64,000 bases of DNA from Lethocerus indicus. Taxonomy: Eukaryota; Arthropoda; Insecta; Hemiptera; Belostomatidae. The position numbers and the translations under genes were made by a program. Below, one piece after another: positions 11,771-57,834 of the stretch. Below the pieces are notes generated by a model, which was not told where the DNA came from, searched no databases, and saw only the letters and a program-made list of their open reading frames with translations. Every line of letters starts with the position of its first letter. Within the stretch, counting starts at the first letter, position 1. The stretch is from contig JACDQD010000002.1 of the NCBI GenBank assembly GCA_019843655.1, positions 18,313,154-18,377,153 of the forward strand, written 5' to 3'.

Positions 11771-14700
11771 AAGACTAACATAATTTAAAATAATTCTCAA
11801 TTTTCTCGTGTGAAACTGAAATACAATAGTGTAGTCGAGTACTAGTATAATCCGTACTATGTTATATAACTATTATTTTATATTGTATTGTGGCCCTGAT
11901 ATGTTATTAATGGAGTGGCAAGTAAGTAATGTTACCCCTAGTAACTAGAATAAGTGTAATAAGAATGAAGCGTTCTTATTCGTTATACCTTGGTGACTAC
12001 GTACCCTTTTTAAAATTTAATTGTACAGATTTTTAATGTATGTACTTAGTTGTATTATTGTAAAATTAGTATATAAAACAGCGGATTGAACAAATTTATC
12101 TTGTTCTTATGCCTCTAATCGAGTTCAGAAAGATATCCGATTATAAAATACACGTTTCAAGGTGTTTAAAGACCACTTGGCGCATGTGAGTTGAGTTATC
12201 TTTGTACAGATGAGCTTCTTTTGATTAAGTTAAGGTTGCTCATGAATGGCTAACTTCCGACTGAGCGTTATAAATCACTAAAATATGTTTTAGATCATTA
12301 TAAAATGGGAGCGTTCGGAGAAAACTACAGATAAATAATTAATACAGTGTCTCCGTACATCCGAATAAGAATGAAGTGATTGAAATATGATAGAGAATGA
12401 GTTGGTGAACTGCAGGCAGGGAATCATCCGGTGGGGATCTGGCTGCATTTTACTGTCAAGGCGTGTGCTAGGTTTGTTTGGCCATTCGGGCTTCAGGAGG
12501 CGATTGATATTAATGATTCACTCTGGTTTTGAATTGCTAAATTCCGTCTAGACGATTCTTGTAAACACTTCCCATCTATCTCTTACTTCTCCCCCCGTAC
12601 CCGCATTCCCGGACAGGATAGTTTATTCTCTGCCTGCATCCAAACGCTTAACTGAAACGGGCATTTACGTATAATTATATTCACATTCCTTTACTTATCG
12701 TTCTTACGATTTAAGTAAATTAACAAATTTCGAAGCGGATAAAAACAATAACATTTTGGTATTTGTTTATACGTCGTCCTACGTAACCATATTTTCATCC
12801 GCTACTAACCTGACTTGACATTACAGTAATTATGTACGGGTATATATGTTTTATTTCACTCAATGTAATATCAGATTAATTCCGCGAAATTTCAAGCTTT
12901 ATTGCAACGGTTTTATCCGCCGATGTTTTATCCAGACTACTAGCGCTCCCGTTTTGTCCGTCCATGCGTGGTTCCTATACACTGTTAGTGTGCATCGTTA
13001 CCTTGTTTAACGCTCTAAACGACTCCTCCCATTGTGCACAATATTAATTGGTGAATTTGCATATACAACTGTTCCAAGGGTATAACCCCCGGCGGTGCAA
13101 CCTGGAATGCAACTCCGCTCCTGGGAACAACTGAAAAATCGGCTAAAAGTAAGACAATTTTATACTTCATTCGAAAATTAGTAAAGCAAAGCAGACATAA
13201 ATGGTACAATGCTGGATTTATGTTTATTTAGAGTGAGGACTAAAATATAACTAATATAGGTGTTATATGCATAACTTGAGGATGAATTTTACATATCATT
13301 AAACACGTTAAATAATAATTATTAAAATATAAAATAAATAATTAACAGTGGAAGTAAGCAATAAAAGGAAGGTTTTATCATTGATATGAAACAACAATTA
13401 CTGATTACCAACATTAAGTCAACTTGCCGCTGATAGAAGATCGCGGACCAAGAAGGTCGTTATTCCAAATTATCCCGGACCACGGTAAGATGTATTCTAA
13501 TATTATTTATTATTTTACGGAGAGTCTCGTGGCCTTTCACGTTTTAGTTAGTGATGTGCATTACCCAATTCTAAAGTTCGGATGAGAAGATTAGAATGGT
13601 GGTAAAGTACTTGAAATGAAAGGCTTGATAACGACAGGATGCTGAATCATGTCGGTTTGTATAACAGGAAACTCAGTAATGAATGAAAGTGTTGAATAAA
13701 ACTTTTAAATGATGTCTCTTCGATAATAAGTGTTAATGTCGTAACAAACCTGCGTTTTTAGTATTTTTAGGGCTAGATCAAGCCTTACTAAATTCTACTC
13801 AGGTATTTATTAGTGATGTGTAATAACTGACATCGACCAAATTAAAACTATGAAGGGGTTACACCAGAAGTCTTACACCAGAATTTAGCTGGAATTTAAG
13901 AAAAAGAAATCTGGTTTTAGCGGAAAGTTGCTTTTGAACTGTCCGGAGGTAACGGTCGCCTAGTGCACGGTCCACGTCTTTCTCGGTGTTAATGGTCAAG
14001 GTTCAGTGCTGCTCACTGAACTAGTCTTTCTTTGCCAAGGTTGCCTCATTAGGAAAATAAACTTTTCTCTCGGTTAATTCAGCGGATTCCAGTTTGAAAT
14101 TGCTGGTTGTCAGGCTATATATGCTTCTGCGTGACATGTTATTTGCTGTAATTGTACGTTCTTAAGAAGCGAATTTATCGTTAATGCAATTAATTATCGA
14201 TTAGAGAAACTCTCTTACTTTTGAGCAAATCCCCGGCCCCGAATGTGACGGACTCTTTCAAAACTCACAGTTGTGATCTTTTATTTATGATTTCCATAAG
14301 TGCTTATTTAGTTACAGGAATTAGATATTTTTCTTTAGAATTTGTTCCCGTTCAAAAAGATTGGATAAATTACGTCTTGGAAAACCCGGCGGATCGGTGG
14401 GGGACATCCGAGGCCACGGGTCGGATGGCTGTTCGAAATGGTTGTTCGTCCGTGTTTTAACACGGAGACCTTTAGGTCTCCTCCGTGTAAACAAAGCCGG
14501 CTGTTCTAATAGCAATTTATTCCGTTTTGGAGTTTCTACTGGTATTCTGATGGTTTATTTGTTCGGTAAATGTACAGTTGTAAGCCACGGAATTATTGAA
14601 ATAAGCACATGTGGCCGAACACTGGAATAGAAGTAAAACTTAGCGCTCAAATATGTCACATGCGTAATCAAATTTATTACGTTTTATAAGAATTTTATGA

Positions 14701-14965
14701 TTTTTACTTTAGTAACCGTAGAACGCGAACGGATGGAAATCTTACCATTCCTTTTATTCGAACGAATCTGAATGAATCGAATAGAAATCATAATGGGCCC
14801 ATTATTGGGATATATGTAGATTTATGGTCATTGTGGTTATTAACCTCACATTTTCTGCGTAAGACATTCTTTGCTCTTTTTTTATTAGATATGTTCAATT
14901 TATGTGAATTAGAAAGTTTAAATCTTAATTATTTCCATATCTAAATATTTAGTGTGTTATCGGTG

Positions 14966-14967
<2 letters not shown>
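11771..14967. other. No gene seen; hairpins near 14.4 kb
   Basis: Unique sequence with two neighbouring hairpins (14405-14427, 14460-14488). No coding sequence recognised. Confidence 0.5.
14405..14488. other. Two adjacent hairpins
   Basis: CATCCGA/TCGGATG at 14405-14427. ACACGGAGACCT/AGGTCTCCTCCGTGT at 14460-14488 has a three-base bulge and a two-base loop. Confidence 0.55.

Positions 14968-15021
<54 letters not shown>
14968..15021. repeat. (TA)n microsatellite
   Basis: 54 bp of alternating TA. Confidence 0.95.
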
Positions 15022-15822
<801 letters not shown>

Positions 15823-16066
15823 CCACTTCTTGGGTTGGCGTTTATTAAAAGTGAATTCCGGCACCGAATAGTCTGAGTTTTTCCTCCTCTTACGACTCTT
15901 CAATTACAAGGAATTGTAATTGAAGCCAAAAAACTGTTATTGATGTATCGAAATGTAACTTTTTATGAATAATTAGTAATAGTTTTCTCTGAGAAGAACC
16001 TATTAAGTATCAAATTTAAATTGAAATAACACCCGTTGAATAGAATGTTGCTATAAAATTGATAAT

Positions 16067-16069
<3 letters not shown>

Positions 16070-16101
<32 letters not shown>
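16070..16101. repeat. (TA)n microsatellite
   Basis: Alternating TA, seen directly. Confidence 0.95.
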
Positions 16102-16102
<1 letters not shown>

Positions 16103-19100
16103 GGTGGTCGGTATGGGGGGGAGCTTTCGGAATATTAACACTAGTTTTTAATTCATACTTATCGCGCTTGCTTCGTCCTGAGATAGAAACATTTACTTTT
16201 TAAATTTTTATTTAGTTATATTATTTGATAATAATGAAATTTATGATCAAAAAATAAAATTAATATTAACTTCAATTCGTCTACTCTATCTTGTACTTTT
16301 TAAATTGAATGTATTATGTAGACTGAAATAAAAATTCAGATATAAGTTAGAACCACTTTTAAGCATTTAATCTTTAATGTTTTGGATATTAAATAAATTT
16401 AAAAACCTTTTTGAAAGAAAGTAATTTTTATACATGTTTCTGATTCTCTAACCGGATAATCTCGACTGCATGTGGTCACCGCTCTCGGCGATCTGATTCA
16501 TTTTAATTCCATAATAATGAATTACCTGAATGAAACTCTAACGTTTTTTTAAATTTCAAAGAGTTTCTGCAGCTGGGAAAATGAATTTGTTTATTTTCTT
16601 CAATATTTATGGAACAATCGTTTCCCGTCCCATGATTATGACACTCGAGGCTTTCAATTTCCATCTATCCTTTTTAACATTTCTTACTTACCCTTGTGTG
16701 TGTGTGGAAATTCTTCCGAATATTTATTCGCATAATACATTTACATAGAAGAGGTATATCCAAGGGGTATTTCAAAAACATGAGGGTCGACTATTTTCAT
16801 TCGATTGTTTTCTTATCTGTCACTGAAAAGAAAACAGTAAATAGTTTCAAGGTCGGATATTTAGCGAATAATTCCAGTGGTTTTTTAAGGATTCGGTTAA
16901 TATTCGTTTAAAAATTTATTTTCTTTGTTCGTATTTATAGACTTTTTAAAATTTGTATTTATTTTTACTGTCTCTGAATTTTATGCTGATTAATACCTTG
17001 GTGGAACACCTGCACCTAATTAGATGGGCGTGTTATATAGACTGATATCTGGAACCGCTGGTGAGCACCTGCCCTAAGGGTAGACGTTCCGATGATTAAT
17101 TGTATAATAAACGTTGGGTCTAGTAATGATGTCACTTATCTCCAGTCAGCCCACCGTTTGGTTGAATGCGTAATTATTTTAACGGGGATTTCATTCTCAG
17201 GTTATTTCTGTTTTACAAACTTTCTAAATATTATACTCTGCTACGCTTGTGAATGGAGCCCAACATATTGAAATATGTGTGTTGATAAGCGTTATCAATA
17301 TTAACATGTTTTCGCATCTACATTTTAGTTTCGTGGTAGGTAGTATATTATATGAAATAGCCTTATATTTAAGAGGAATCTTTGGCATAACAATTATCTT
17401 TATAGCCAAAATCGGATAATTACGGATTATATTTAGATATTCCCTCCATTGTTGATTGAATTATAAATATATACCTTATTGTATTGTTTAATGTATTATT
17501 GTTTTATCCTTAAAATTAGTTCCTCTATAGAAATTGTAACCTCCAAAAACTTGACAAAAGCTTATTTATTTTGAAAATGTCAAATGGAGCGTTTGAAAGC
17601 ACATCGTTAAAGCAACAAGATTATATTAAATAGAACAGGTTTAATATATTAATTGTAATACGTAATATCTAAATAACCGAATTAGTTTATTGGCTTGTAA
17701 TGACACCCCCCCTTCCTCCCTGGTCCTGACTTTATGCACAACTACGGATAGGACGAGCAGGAGACTCTTCGGGAAGTAATTAAAAATGATAATTTGTATG
17801 TTGATTTTTGTTGCATTTAATTAAATAAAATGATTTGCCATTGAACCAAAAACTCATTATGCAACTACGACCGTCAATCTTTGATCAGAAAAGTAATTAG
17901 AACAGCGTTGTTACCTAATGAATGTGAAATGTTGACAAATGAGAACGAACCCCGCGGTCCACTTCCAATTATAGTCACTCCTCGCGCCAATTATAGCAAT
18001 ATTGTCTTTTAATTATATTGTACGCCGAGATATATTTTTCAAGTAAATATCTGGCGATAGTCTTATTATTGGCTGGCCGTCCCCATTAAATAATTACGTA
18101 AATTAACTTTCCTCCTTCAAATAGAAAAACTCTTAGGACTGCTGAAATTAGATCATTTCTTGAGTTATCATGACATCGTGTTAAACTCGAAATGTATAAT
18201 TTATTGATTTATCGCGCTATGACACGATAGTCATTAATTGTTTCATCGAATAATTAAGCAACGCATTTTGGGAATGTAATTTTCAATAATTGTTTATGAA
18301 TGAGTCATTAATATTTTTATATATTTATTTATAATAGATTAGGAACTCCTACTGTATGGTGTATCTCAATTGTACTGTTGATATATGATGTTCCGTTCAA
18401 CACTAATTAATATTCATTATTTAAATTCTGATTAGTGTGTCTCCTTTCATCGACAGCTGACGTACATAACTATTGACAATACCTCAATATATGTAATTAT
18501 GTATTATATTTAATTATTAAGTTTATAAATTGACACCTCCTTAATTACCATTATCCTCCATTTTTGGTCATTTCCAATATAGTTCGGAATGTTCTTATTC
18601 ATTGCTAGGGTAGGGTTCTTTGGTATTGAGAAGATTGGACTTCGGGACAATCCACCCGTCGGGTAAGGTCAAGTAGCAGAAACAGCAGCCTTCCGCCAAC
18701 CCCGAAATCCAATTAAATTATCTGCCACCACGTCGTAAATGCATCATATGACACACGCCTGTGTCCTAGCCATAATAATACTGTCTGCTATTAAGACCCT
18801 AGCAACGTCCAGACAATGTTAATGACTCTGAAGTAATACTGAATGTAACATTTTATGTTCAACCAGTGAACATAAATCGTTCGTATTATACATCTCGTAT
18901 CTTACGATCTTGTTTCGCTCTATCATGCCGAAACTCATTCTAAAGTTCTTACTCCGTTAGGATTCTCACAGATAATTTATATCAGTTTTATATTCCGTTT
19001 ATTAAAAATTTTATTATTCAAACTCTTGTTACCTATGACTCGGTTAAATTTAATTTTAATCGTTATAAATCATAGGATAAAATTTAATTTGATAAGAATG

Positions 19101-20927
19101 TAGCGACTGTACTGGTGGTTATCGAAATTCGTAAACACCGTCGCCTGTAATTTATAAGTTGCTACTGGCAAGTCGAGAAGCCGAAACCAGTCTAGAATAA
19201 CTAAGCGAGCGGCGAGAGAGAAATCGGCCGAGAGACAGTATTGTTTGCGCTATCATATTTTATCGGGGTTATATAGATTCCGGTTTAAAAACTCAGTTCG
19301 ACAACACCGTTGTTACTCGCATCTAATTCGTGGCACTAAAATTAATTAAGAATTCCGCCGGATTACTATAATCGCAGGGCGGGATTCTGAACGGAGTGCA
19401 AGAATTCGATTTGGGCGCTATTACCCGGACTGCGTTATTGGGTACCAATTAACGCATTAAGTTGGGGTCCGATCTTAAAACCATTAAGAGTGGCTTTGTC
19501 CTCGGTAATGATTTTGTTAGTTCTTTCGGCCGGTAAAATAAATAAGGTTAAGGTCGAAAGGGGGATTGGATTTGGGGGCGGCGAGGGAGGGTCCCGTTAG
19601 AAGCAACAATCGGGGCTGGAGCTGGAGCTGGAGCCGGAGCGGCTCTTTTCTCTATCTCTCTCGGCATCTGGCCCCTCCTCTCCCGCTGGCATTCCTTTAT
19701 AAACACTCGCTAATAAACCTAACTATTTGTGATTTGGCCGGCTCGATCCTGCTGGCTATTAGTCTACTTCCTCATCCTCCTCTCTCTTTATCCACCGCCA
19801 ACTGTTTAACACCCGTCTCAACCGGTCCCATTTTTAACTTAAATCTATAGAATATGTGTTCTTTTTCTTGTTTATTTTGAAATCGCTTCAATAAAAATTT
19901 GATTATCTAATTTTATCGTCGTTTCCTTTATCAAGATATCAATGAGCCTCCTCTACCTGTCAGAAACCATATTTATAGACAATAAGTCAGCTTATATTTA
20001 GCATTCCGAGAGAGTTAACATCTTATAATCTAGTCTGACCTGTTCAAATGTTTGACGTTTAAAAATTGAAGTCTCAAGGTTATATTTTTGTAATTGCTTT
20101 AACAGTAAGTAGCTGGTAATTTAGTTCACTGAATTCTTTGAGCTCATTCGGCTCCGATGGGTTAATCCTAGTTATACAATGACACGTGTAAAATCGTATG
20201 ATCACATACGAATTAAAATATGTGTGCTGGTCGACAACCTCACAAGATAGACGTTTATTAATTCAACGTTTTTATGTAATTATTTAGAAATTAACTGAGC
20301 AATATATTAATATCACGTAATTAGGACTACATCAAACTAAAAATTACCTTGGTATTATCCTATAAAATATTAGCTATAATCCATGCCCTATAATATTAAT
20401 AGTAAGTCTTCTAAAGATATTACAAATTCAGTAAAATTATATCAACAGTGAAAAGTACAGAAAACAGACCTTAATGGGGGTTTGACAGTAGAAACTGTAG
20501 AAAGGTGAGACTGAGCATATTTCCGAAAGAACAAAGAAAAAGGAAAAACTTTAAGGGTTGAAATCAGCCTTTAGTTTATCCATCATAATTTCAGTTTGTC
20601 ATTTAAGGAGCTGGCTAAGCGTGCACCGATGTATTTGATTTAGCAATTTACCCACTGAGTGGTCCATTAGTATCTCAATAAAACAAAGATCCTAAACGCG
20701 TTTACATCTTATCGAGGTTGTAAATATAGCCATAAAAAGTGAGAAACGATCGTTAAACCCCGGCTGCTTAACTCCTTACAATGAAGTATCATGTTTCCCA
20801 TGAAATTAGATTGAAGCAATTGAATTTATATTCTAAACGTTTTTCAATCTTCTCTTATCCGTTAATTATTTATTCCGACTGGTTAGTATCCACGCGGAAA
20901 TATATACTGTTTATAGTATATAGCATG

Positions 20928-20943
20928 GGGTCATTTATGACCC
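20928..20943. other. Palindrome GGGTCA-TTTA-TGACCC
   Basis: A perfect 6-bp stem with a TTTA loop. Similar palindromes occur at the ends of some piggyBac-type elements, but no flanking TTAA or second end was found. Confidence 0.4.
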
Positions 20944-21752
20944 ACCTGAAAAATTGAGTAAATTTTCAATTATAACAAAAAATAATATTTTCCCTTTTTT
21001 TTTGTATGCGCGATATACACTCTGTTAAATTGTCAATATGACTAATTTTTTATGCTATTTTTCTGGTTACAGCTCACGGTCACCTCTTCATATTTTTTAC
21101 AACAGCTAAAGGACAATTGTTATATAATTTTGTAATTCTGCTGTTTCAGCATTTTGAAGTTATTCTGGAGCCTTGTGGGGTTTCAAGTCTGGGTTCAAAG
21201 TTATCTACGGCGTTTCTGTATATTCAGTAAATGCGGAATTCAAACCGGGCCTCATTGAGTTTGCAACAAATATTTTATTTGGTATTTGTTAGTATTAAAT
21301 AGCAGATTTTATATTTTATTTATCATAATTCGGCATTACATTCTATTTTTTTCACCAGGATAGCGGTTAGTGACAAAAAGTAGTTGTCAACCTGAATAAC
21401 ATGAATTTTTTCCGCGTTTAAAGCTCATAAATTCCCTTACCAGGGATTTTATTGTGTGCTCTTCTGTCCCCCTTGAATCGTTGCGCCTTTGATCCACCGG
21501 TTTCAGCTTCTCATTATTTACTACGTAATTACGCATTGAGAATTATTTGAAACAAACGAAAACATTGCATGGAATAATGAAAACACTCTACCGCGCTGGG
21601 ACAATGAAATTGACTTACTTTTCTATGTTGTTTATTGTAGTCCACCGATGCGTACTCCTTACTAACTTAATGCTATTTCGACGCCTGCCTATAAATATAT
21701 TAGAGCTTTTTAAAATGATCACTGAAACATAATTATTGGAGGGAAAGGGAGG

Positions 21753-29391
<7,639 letters not shown>

Positions 29392-29414
29392 TATATATAT
29401 ATATATATATATAT
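29392..29414. repeat. (TA)n microsatellite
   Basis: Short alternating TA run. Confidence 0.9.
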
Positions 29415-30089
29415 GTGATTGGTAATTTCGGGTAAATAATGGAACGGAATAATAGCATAATGTAAGCAAGTGTGTGATTCTCCCTGACAAAGTTTCCCCT
29501 GACACGATCCCTCCACGTTTGTTTTCCCCAGTGCATTGTTGTCGTAAAATACCCGTTCCAGGCTTACCCCCCCCATCCGACAGAGTACCAATCGTCCGAA
29601 TGAACATTCAAGGGAGGATATATGTAATATGCAATATCGCAAAAACACGCAATGTAAACGAAAAAATATGTAATATTCCGTTGTGTGCTCTTTTCGGTGT
29701 ATTGATTTCCGTCTAAATTGGGGCCATCTTCCTGTTTACAGTGGGGTGAATCCGGTCTCAACTGCAAATGATACATTTGAAAATTCTTTTTTTGTAAAAA
29801 ACGAATTTGGACGGATAAAAAATCATTAATTCGTCCTTAAATTAGTTCATAAATGTGGAAGGAGCTTCATTCTTCTGAAATAAGCATTAAAAACGATCGT
29901 TACTGTTTCAAGTTATAATATTGCTCTAAACTGCAACATTATATTTCATGTGTCATAATGTGATATCCTTTATTCGTATACCAATAATTTGTGAATTTGT
30001 TCTTAAAACAAAGGAAATCAAAACAGGAAAGAATTTTAGATCATTGGTTATTTCAGAAGATTCTGAAATATGTTTAATCTGAAAATTAT
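29415..30089. other. No gene seen
   Basis: Unique sequence up to the Penelope-associated repeat; nothing recognised. Confidence 0.5.
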
Positions 30090-30182
30090 TTCAGTAGCGG
30101 TGTTAGTCACTTTGGATGTTTTTCGGGCATCTTCACTGCACTGTCACTGTCACTTGTACTGACTTGGGGTGGTTGCTGTTTG

Positions 30183-30185
<3 letters not shown>

Positions 30186-30269
<84 letters not shown>
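30186..30269. repeat. (GT)n(AT)n compound microsatellite
   Basis: About 21 GT units passing directly into about 21 AT units, inside the terminal repeat. The copy at 7.7 kb has only a few GT steps here. Confidence 0.95.
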
Positions 30270-30270
<1 letters not shown>

Positions 30271-30568
30271 GTCTTGTTGTGTTGTGTTTTTCAGGACGTT
30301 CTTTGTCTTCCATGTTGTTATTTAATAGTATTAGTGGGGCGAATATAGCATCACTTTGAGAATTTATGTTTCGTTTATTATGTTGTTATGTTCTTGAAAA
30401 TCTCCATATTCTCTATTACATTCATCTCTTTGCCTTTCTTGCCTGGGTGTATTAATTCGTTGATGCTCATTGCCTAGTGTCCGGAGTGTATAATTTGGTT
30501 GGCGAAGTTGGATGCGGTTTTATATTTTATTGCTTTTATGTGTTCTTAAATTATCGTTTTTGAGCGTA

Positions 30569-30709
30569 GTGCATCCCCGCGACACTCTCAGTGGGGCGTT
30601 AGCGTCGCGGTGCTCGTGTACCCAACGAACTTTAGTTGAGTGCATCCCCGCGCCACCCCCAAGGGAGGCATAGAGTCTCGGTACACGTACACCCAGCGAA
30701 CTTTAGTTA
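30569..30709 (+). repeat. Two tandem 71-bp units
   Basis: Units at 30569-30639 and 30640-30709 share GTGCATCCCCGCG at the start and CGAACTTTAGTT at the end. A related single unit is at about 8005-8100 in the other copy. Confidence 0.8.
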
Positions 30710-30736
30710 AAAACGATAATTTCATAACAAGCAATT

Positions 30737-31222
30737 TCATAATTCAGAAACAAGCAAACCTATATAATAAACAAAACCACCACAGACACAATCATCCACC
30801 AAAAATCGAACCACCCACATAAACACAAATTCGCAGGCCTGAAATACCTCACCAACCGATTTAACAAATAACCCCTCTCCAAAGAAAAATATGATAAGAA
30901 ACACAGAACAATCCTCCAAATAGCAAGGAATTACGGATACACCAGTACAATAACGAAATTGATCAAAAAGAACAAGAAACCCATGACGAACCTCTCAAAC
31001 TCTCAAAAAAATCCCCCCAAAAATTGGCCTCATTTACATACACTGGCCACGACACTTACAAAATGTTCAACATATTCCGAAAACTAGATTTTAAAATATC
31101 ATATAGCAAAGTTAGCAAGAACTAACTATCATGTAGCAGAGTTAGCAAAGAACAAACTAAAAAATACTTCAACACCCAACAACAAAACAGGCACAAACAG
31201 AGTGGAGTGTATAAAATAACAT
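30737..31222 (+). pseudogene. Penelope-like element: end of reverse transcriptase and start of GIY-YIG region
   Basis: A decayed fragment of a Penelope-like retroelement. In one frame (from about 30751) TTTDTIIHQKSNHPHKHKFAG and LKYLTNRFNK are seen, which match the thumb/linker region that follows the reverse transcriptase core in this class. A stop follows (near 30868), then the same frame continues with RTILQIARNYGYTSTITKLI. A shifted frame near 31037-31124 reads TYTGHDTYKMFNIFRKL. SGVYKITCG near 31200 is the opening motif of the GIY-YIG endonuclease. Stops, frame changes and a 30-bp tandem duplication (31097-31160) show it is inactive. The reverse transcriptase core and the endonuclease body are absent. 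Confidence 0.8.
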
Positions 31223-34019
31223 GCGGAAAATCATCCTCAGTCCTTAGCGCATGATACAACAGCTAAATCTATTTGCACTTTACAAAAATGGACAAGCAAT
31301 AATGACGCCTTCATTGTAAATTTTCAGTTAGGACGTTTTCTGCAGTCGAATTCTCGTTTTTAATCCAATTTAATATTTTATTTCTACTCTTAATGTGGCG
31401 GTGAAGTACGAACGCGCCCTCGTCCTTTTTAAATACGTGTTTATTATTCACCAACAGTGAGTGCATTCTTGCTCTGCACCGGCTGCAATAATATGATAAA
31501 TAAAGTCGGTTGTGGAAAATGGTAGAGGGTTTAATTCTATTAGTGGCTAAATACACAAACAAATAGTTTAACCAGATCAAACCTTCAACAGTGTATTTTC
31601 AATATTGATTTGGTTAAATAAAAGGATAATAAACACAATTTCAATTTTTTTATTTATTGCCGCAACAAAGTCTTTAGCAGATTAATTATAACCCAAATAA
31701 ATGGCGATTTAATCTGTAGCTGGGTGTGGAAGCGGGTGTTAGGGAGGCGGTATGTAAACACCGCGGTGGGCTGGGGCTAGGGATGCTGGGTGGGGTGGGG
31801 CGGTTTCCTGAGCCCGAATTTATTGATCGTCCGAGGTACTCTCCCCCGCCCCCGGGCTTCAACCGGCCCCACTCATACTACTCCTCTTGCTACTACTACG
31901 ACGTGCGTAGTACGTCCCCACGTGGCCCCCGTCACCAACTCCGGCCATTTAATCTCCCCACTACTGGGGCCCCAAGGAAACCTTCCTCTATAGGCCCGGG
32001 GGTTTTACTCAGCTGGAAGGTCTTATACTACTAGCCGATTCTAGCCAATTTCTCTCGTTTCAATAGTATTTGCAGAAGAATTGCGCGAATTTATTATGTT
32101 AATATATTTCGAATAGATTAACATTTCTGTAATTGTTGCGATAATTCAGCCTCCGAAGGAGACTGCCGACGAAAACAACCTCCGGCTGTTTGTTTAATTG
32201 ACTTTTGTAATAATCTTTTTCGTTCTACTTGCATATTTACACAATTTATTTTCCACAAAGAGAGATCTCAAAGATCAATCAATTTCAGTTTTCCACGTAG
32301 ATATGAGATTTCGCTCTATTAGTCCCGCTCTCTACCGCATCAAGAGGTACTTTACTTCACTTTAGAGGTGCTCAGTATTTTTTAGTCTTATTTGTACCAT
32401 GAAGCAATTGACGGTGTAATAATATGCAATGTTACGGGAATATGATCGTCACCGTATGTGTCCGTAACCCGGCAAATAACGCGTTATAAACACACAACCC
32501 AAATCTGCTTTAAAAATTTGTTTTTTTATCTGAAAGGCATCACAAGGAAATATACGTCCCGAGTAGAGAACGTAATTATTTCTAACCCGGAGTCGCCGCT
32601 ATCCTCTATCGATTTGTCCGAGCGTTCAGTTAGGTAGGTTATGAAAGGGCTCACTTGTTGCTCCCTGTCGTTCCTTATCAAACTGGGCGTCTCACCGGGC
32701 ATGGGCCTCGACCTCCCCCGCCTATTTACCGGCCGGTTCCACGTGTTCTCTATTTTCGCACATTACGGGTTTTTATCTTAGTAGAAACCCTTATCAGCAG
32801 CGAAACTCGAAAAACTGCCGAACGTATTGTAGAAACTTTAAATTGGCTATCGATTGTTTACAATCGTTATACATAGATACATTTATGTATTGGTATAATA
32901 AATATACGATTGTACTCATAGGGTGCTAAACGTTCTTCAACGAGTTAGTTTATTTCAGAGTCCTGAACCTTCAATCCGCAGATACGTTTTCGTAGGACCC
33001 AATGAAAAATAAAATAAGGAAAATATTTTAATATAAATAGTTAGTAATTAATAGATATAATTAAATTGCCTAATGACGATTGATTTTTTTTCATCGCTGG
33101 TCTGAGACGATCACTACGCACTTATTATTACCATGGAAAAATGACGAATGAAATTTCGCGTACTTTTAGGCAAGCTCGGTAAATCAGAGCGAGAAAGGGA
33201 CGTAGCCGGGGCTTCAACAGTTGATCAACTATTAGACGCCTCGAGTTTATCCTCGCCTACTGTCTCTTAACTTTCCGACAACACGACTGCTCGAACTATT
33301 AGGTACAGTACAGCCAAACCCACTGGTTATTGACGGAGCCCGTCAACTGTCTATATGGATGGTTAGTCTATACCCGCCCAACCGTTTTTATGTATTAAAG
33401 ATATTAAATTGAAATCCCATAGACGTTCTAATATATTATATTATGAATATTTGAATGTTGAATACACCTGCCTGGGTACCAATGTAAACTAGTTGACGTA
33501 AGAAATTCACCTATGCGGATTCGCATTTTTCACTAATACACGCTAATTCCTTTCTGTGAACCGATCATATCAAAATGTTTTTTTGTCAACCAGGCAAACA
33601 GACAACTTTACCTGTTCTTCTGATTGTGACAACTATTTACTTACACTTTATCAGCAATCAAGTTCATAAAATCCCCGGTTTCTAAAGTTTCATTCCCGCG
33701 TCACTCATAATTCACTCGTAGAATTCTCCTCGGATTCTACCCCCTTACGGCGTCTTAAACCGGACTGGCCTAGAGAGCTCTTCGGTCTGTAGCAGGGACA
33801 CGCGTCAAAAAGTATCCAATTGGGTGCCTCCTCTTAATCGGGAAAATCGAGTGGCATAAAAACATTCCGAAATTCTACCTAAGTAAAGGTTGATTATACA
33901 ATAAAATAAAAAGAAGAAAAGCTTCAAAGAACTTTCATCCTGTTATCCGTTTGGACGTCTTTCTTAAGTTTCTTTTCCAGTCGTCTTCTCACGGCTTTAT
34001 CCCGATCCTCCACTTTCAG
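31223..34019. other. No gene recognised; may hide the receptor's first exon
   Basis: Contains a GC-rich patch (31.73-32.03 kb). No signal-peptide exon with ATG and a phase-2 donor could be picked out with confidence. Confidence 0.4.
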
Positions 34020-57627
<23,608 letters not shown>

Positions 57628-57834
57628 ACCTGTTAAGTTCAGTTTTCAACAAATATTGGAAACATGCTTGCGTACAAAATATTCATTTATTATCTGTTGT
57701 AACAATTTTGTTAACAGTTGGTAACTGTGTCTGGTGTAAAATTTTATTTTAGGATTTGAAAAACGTTAATTAGTATTACAGCATAATTTCTCCATTATCT
57801 GAGTCATCATCATTGTATCAAAAGGGGTGCATAA

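Larger units (their letters stand above)
30090..30715 (+). repeat. Penelope-associated terminal repeat, copy 2
   Basis: Begins TTCAGTAGCGGTGTTAGTC and shares this, plus CACTTTGGATGTTTTT and CACTGCACTGTCAC, with the 7.6-kb copy. It contains a (GT)n(AT)n tract and ends in two 71-bp tandem units that each contain CGAACTTTAGTT. It directly precedes the reverse transcriptase fragment and so probably belongs to the same element. Confidence 0.7.
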
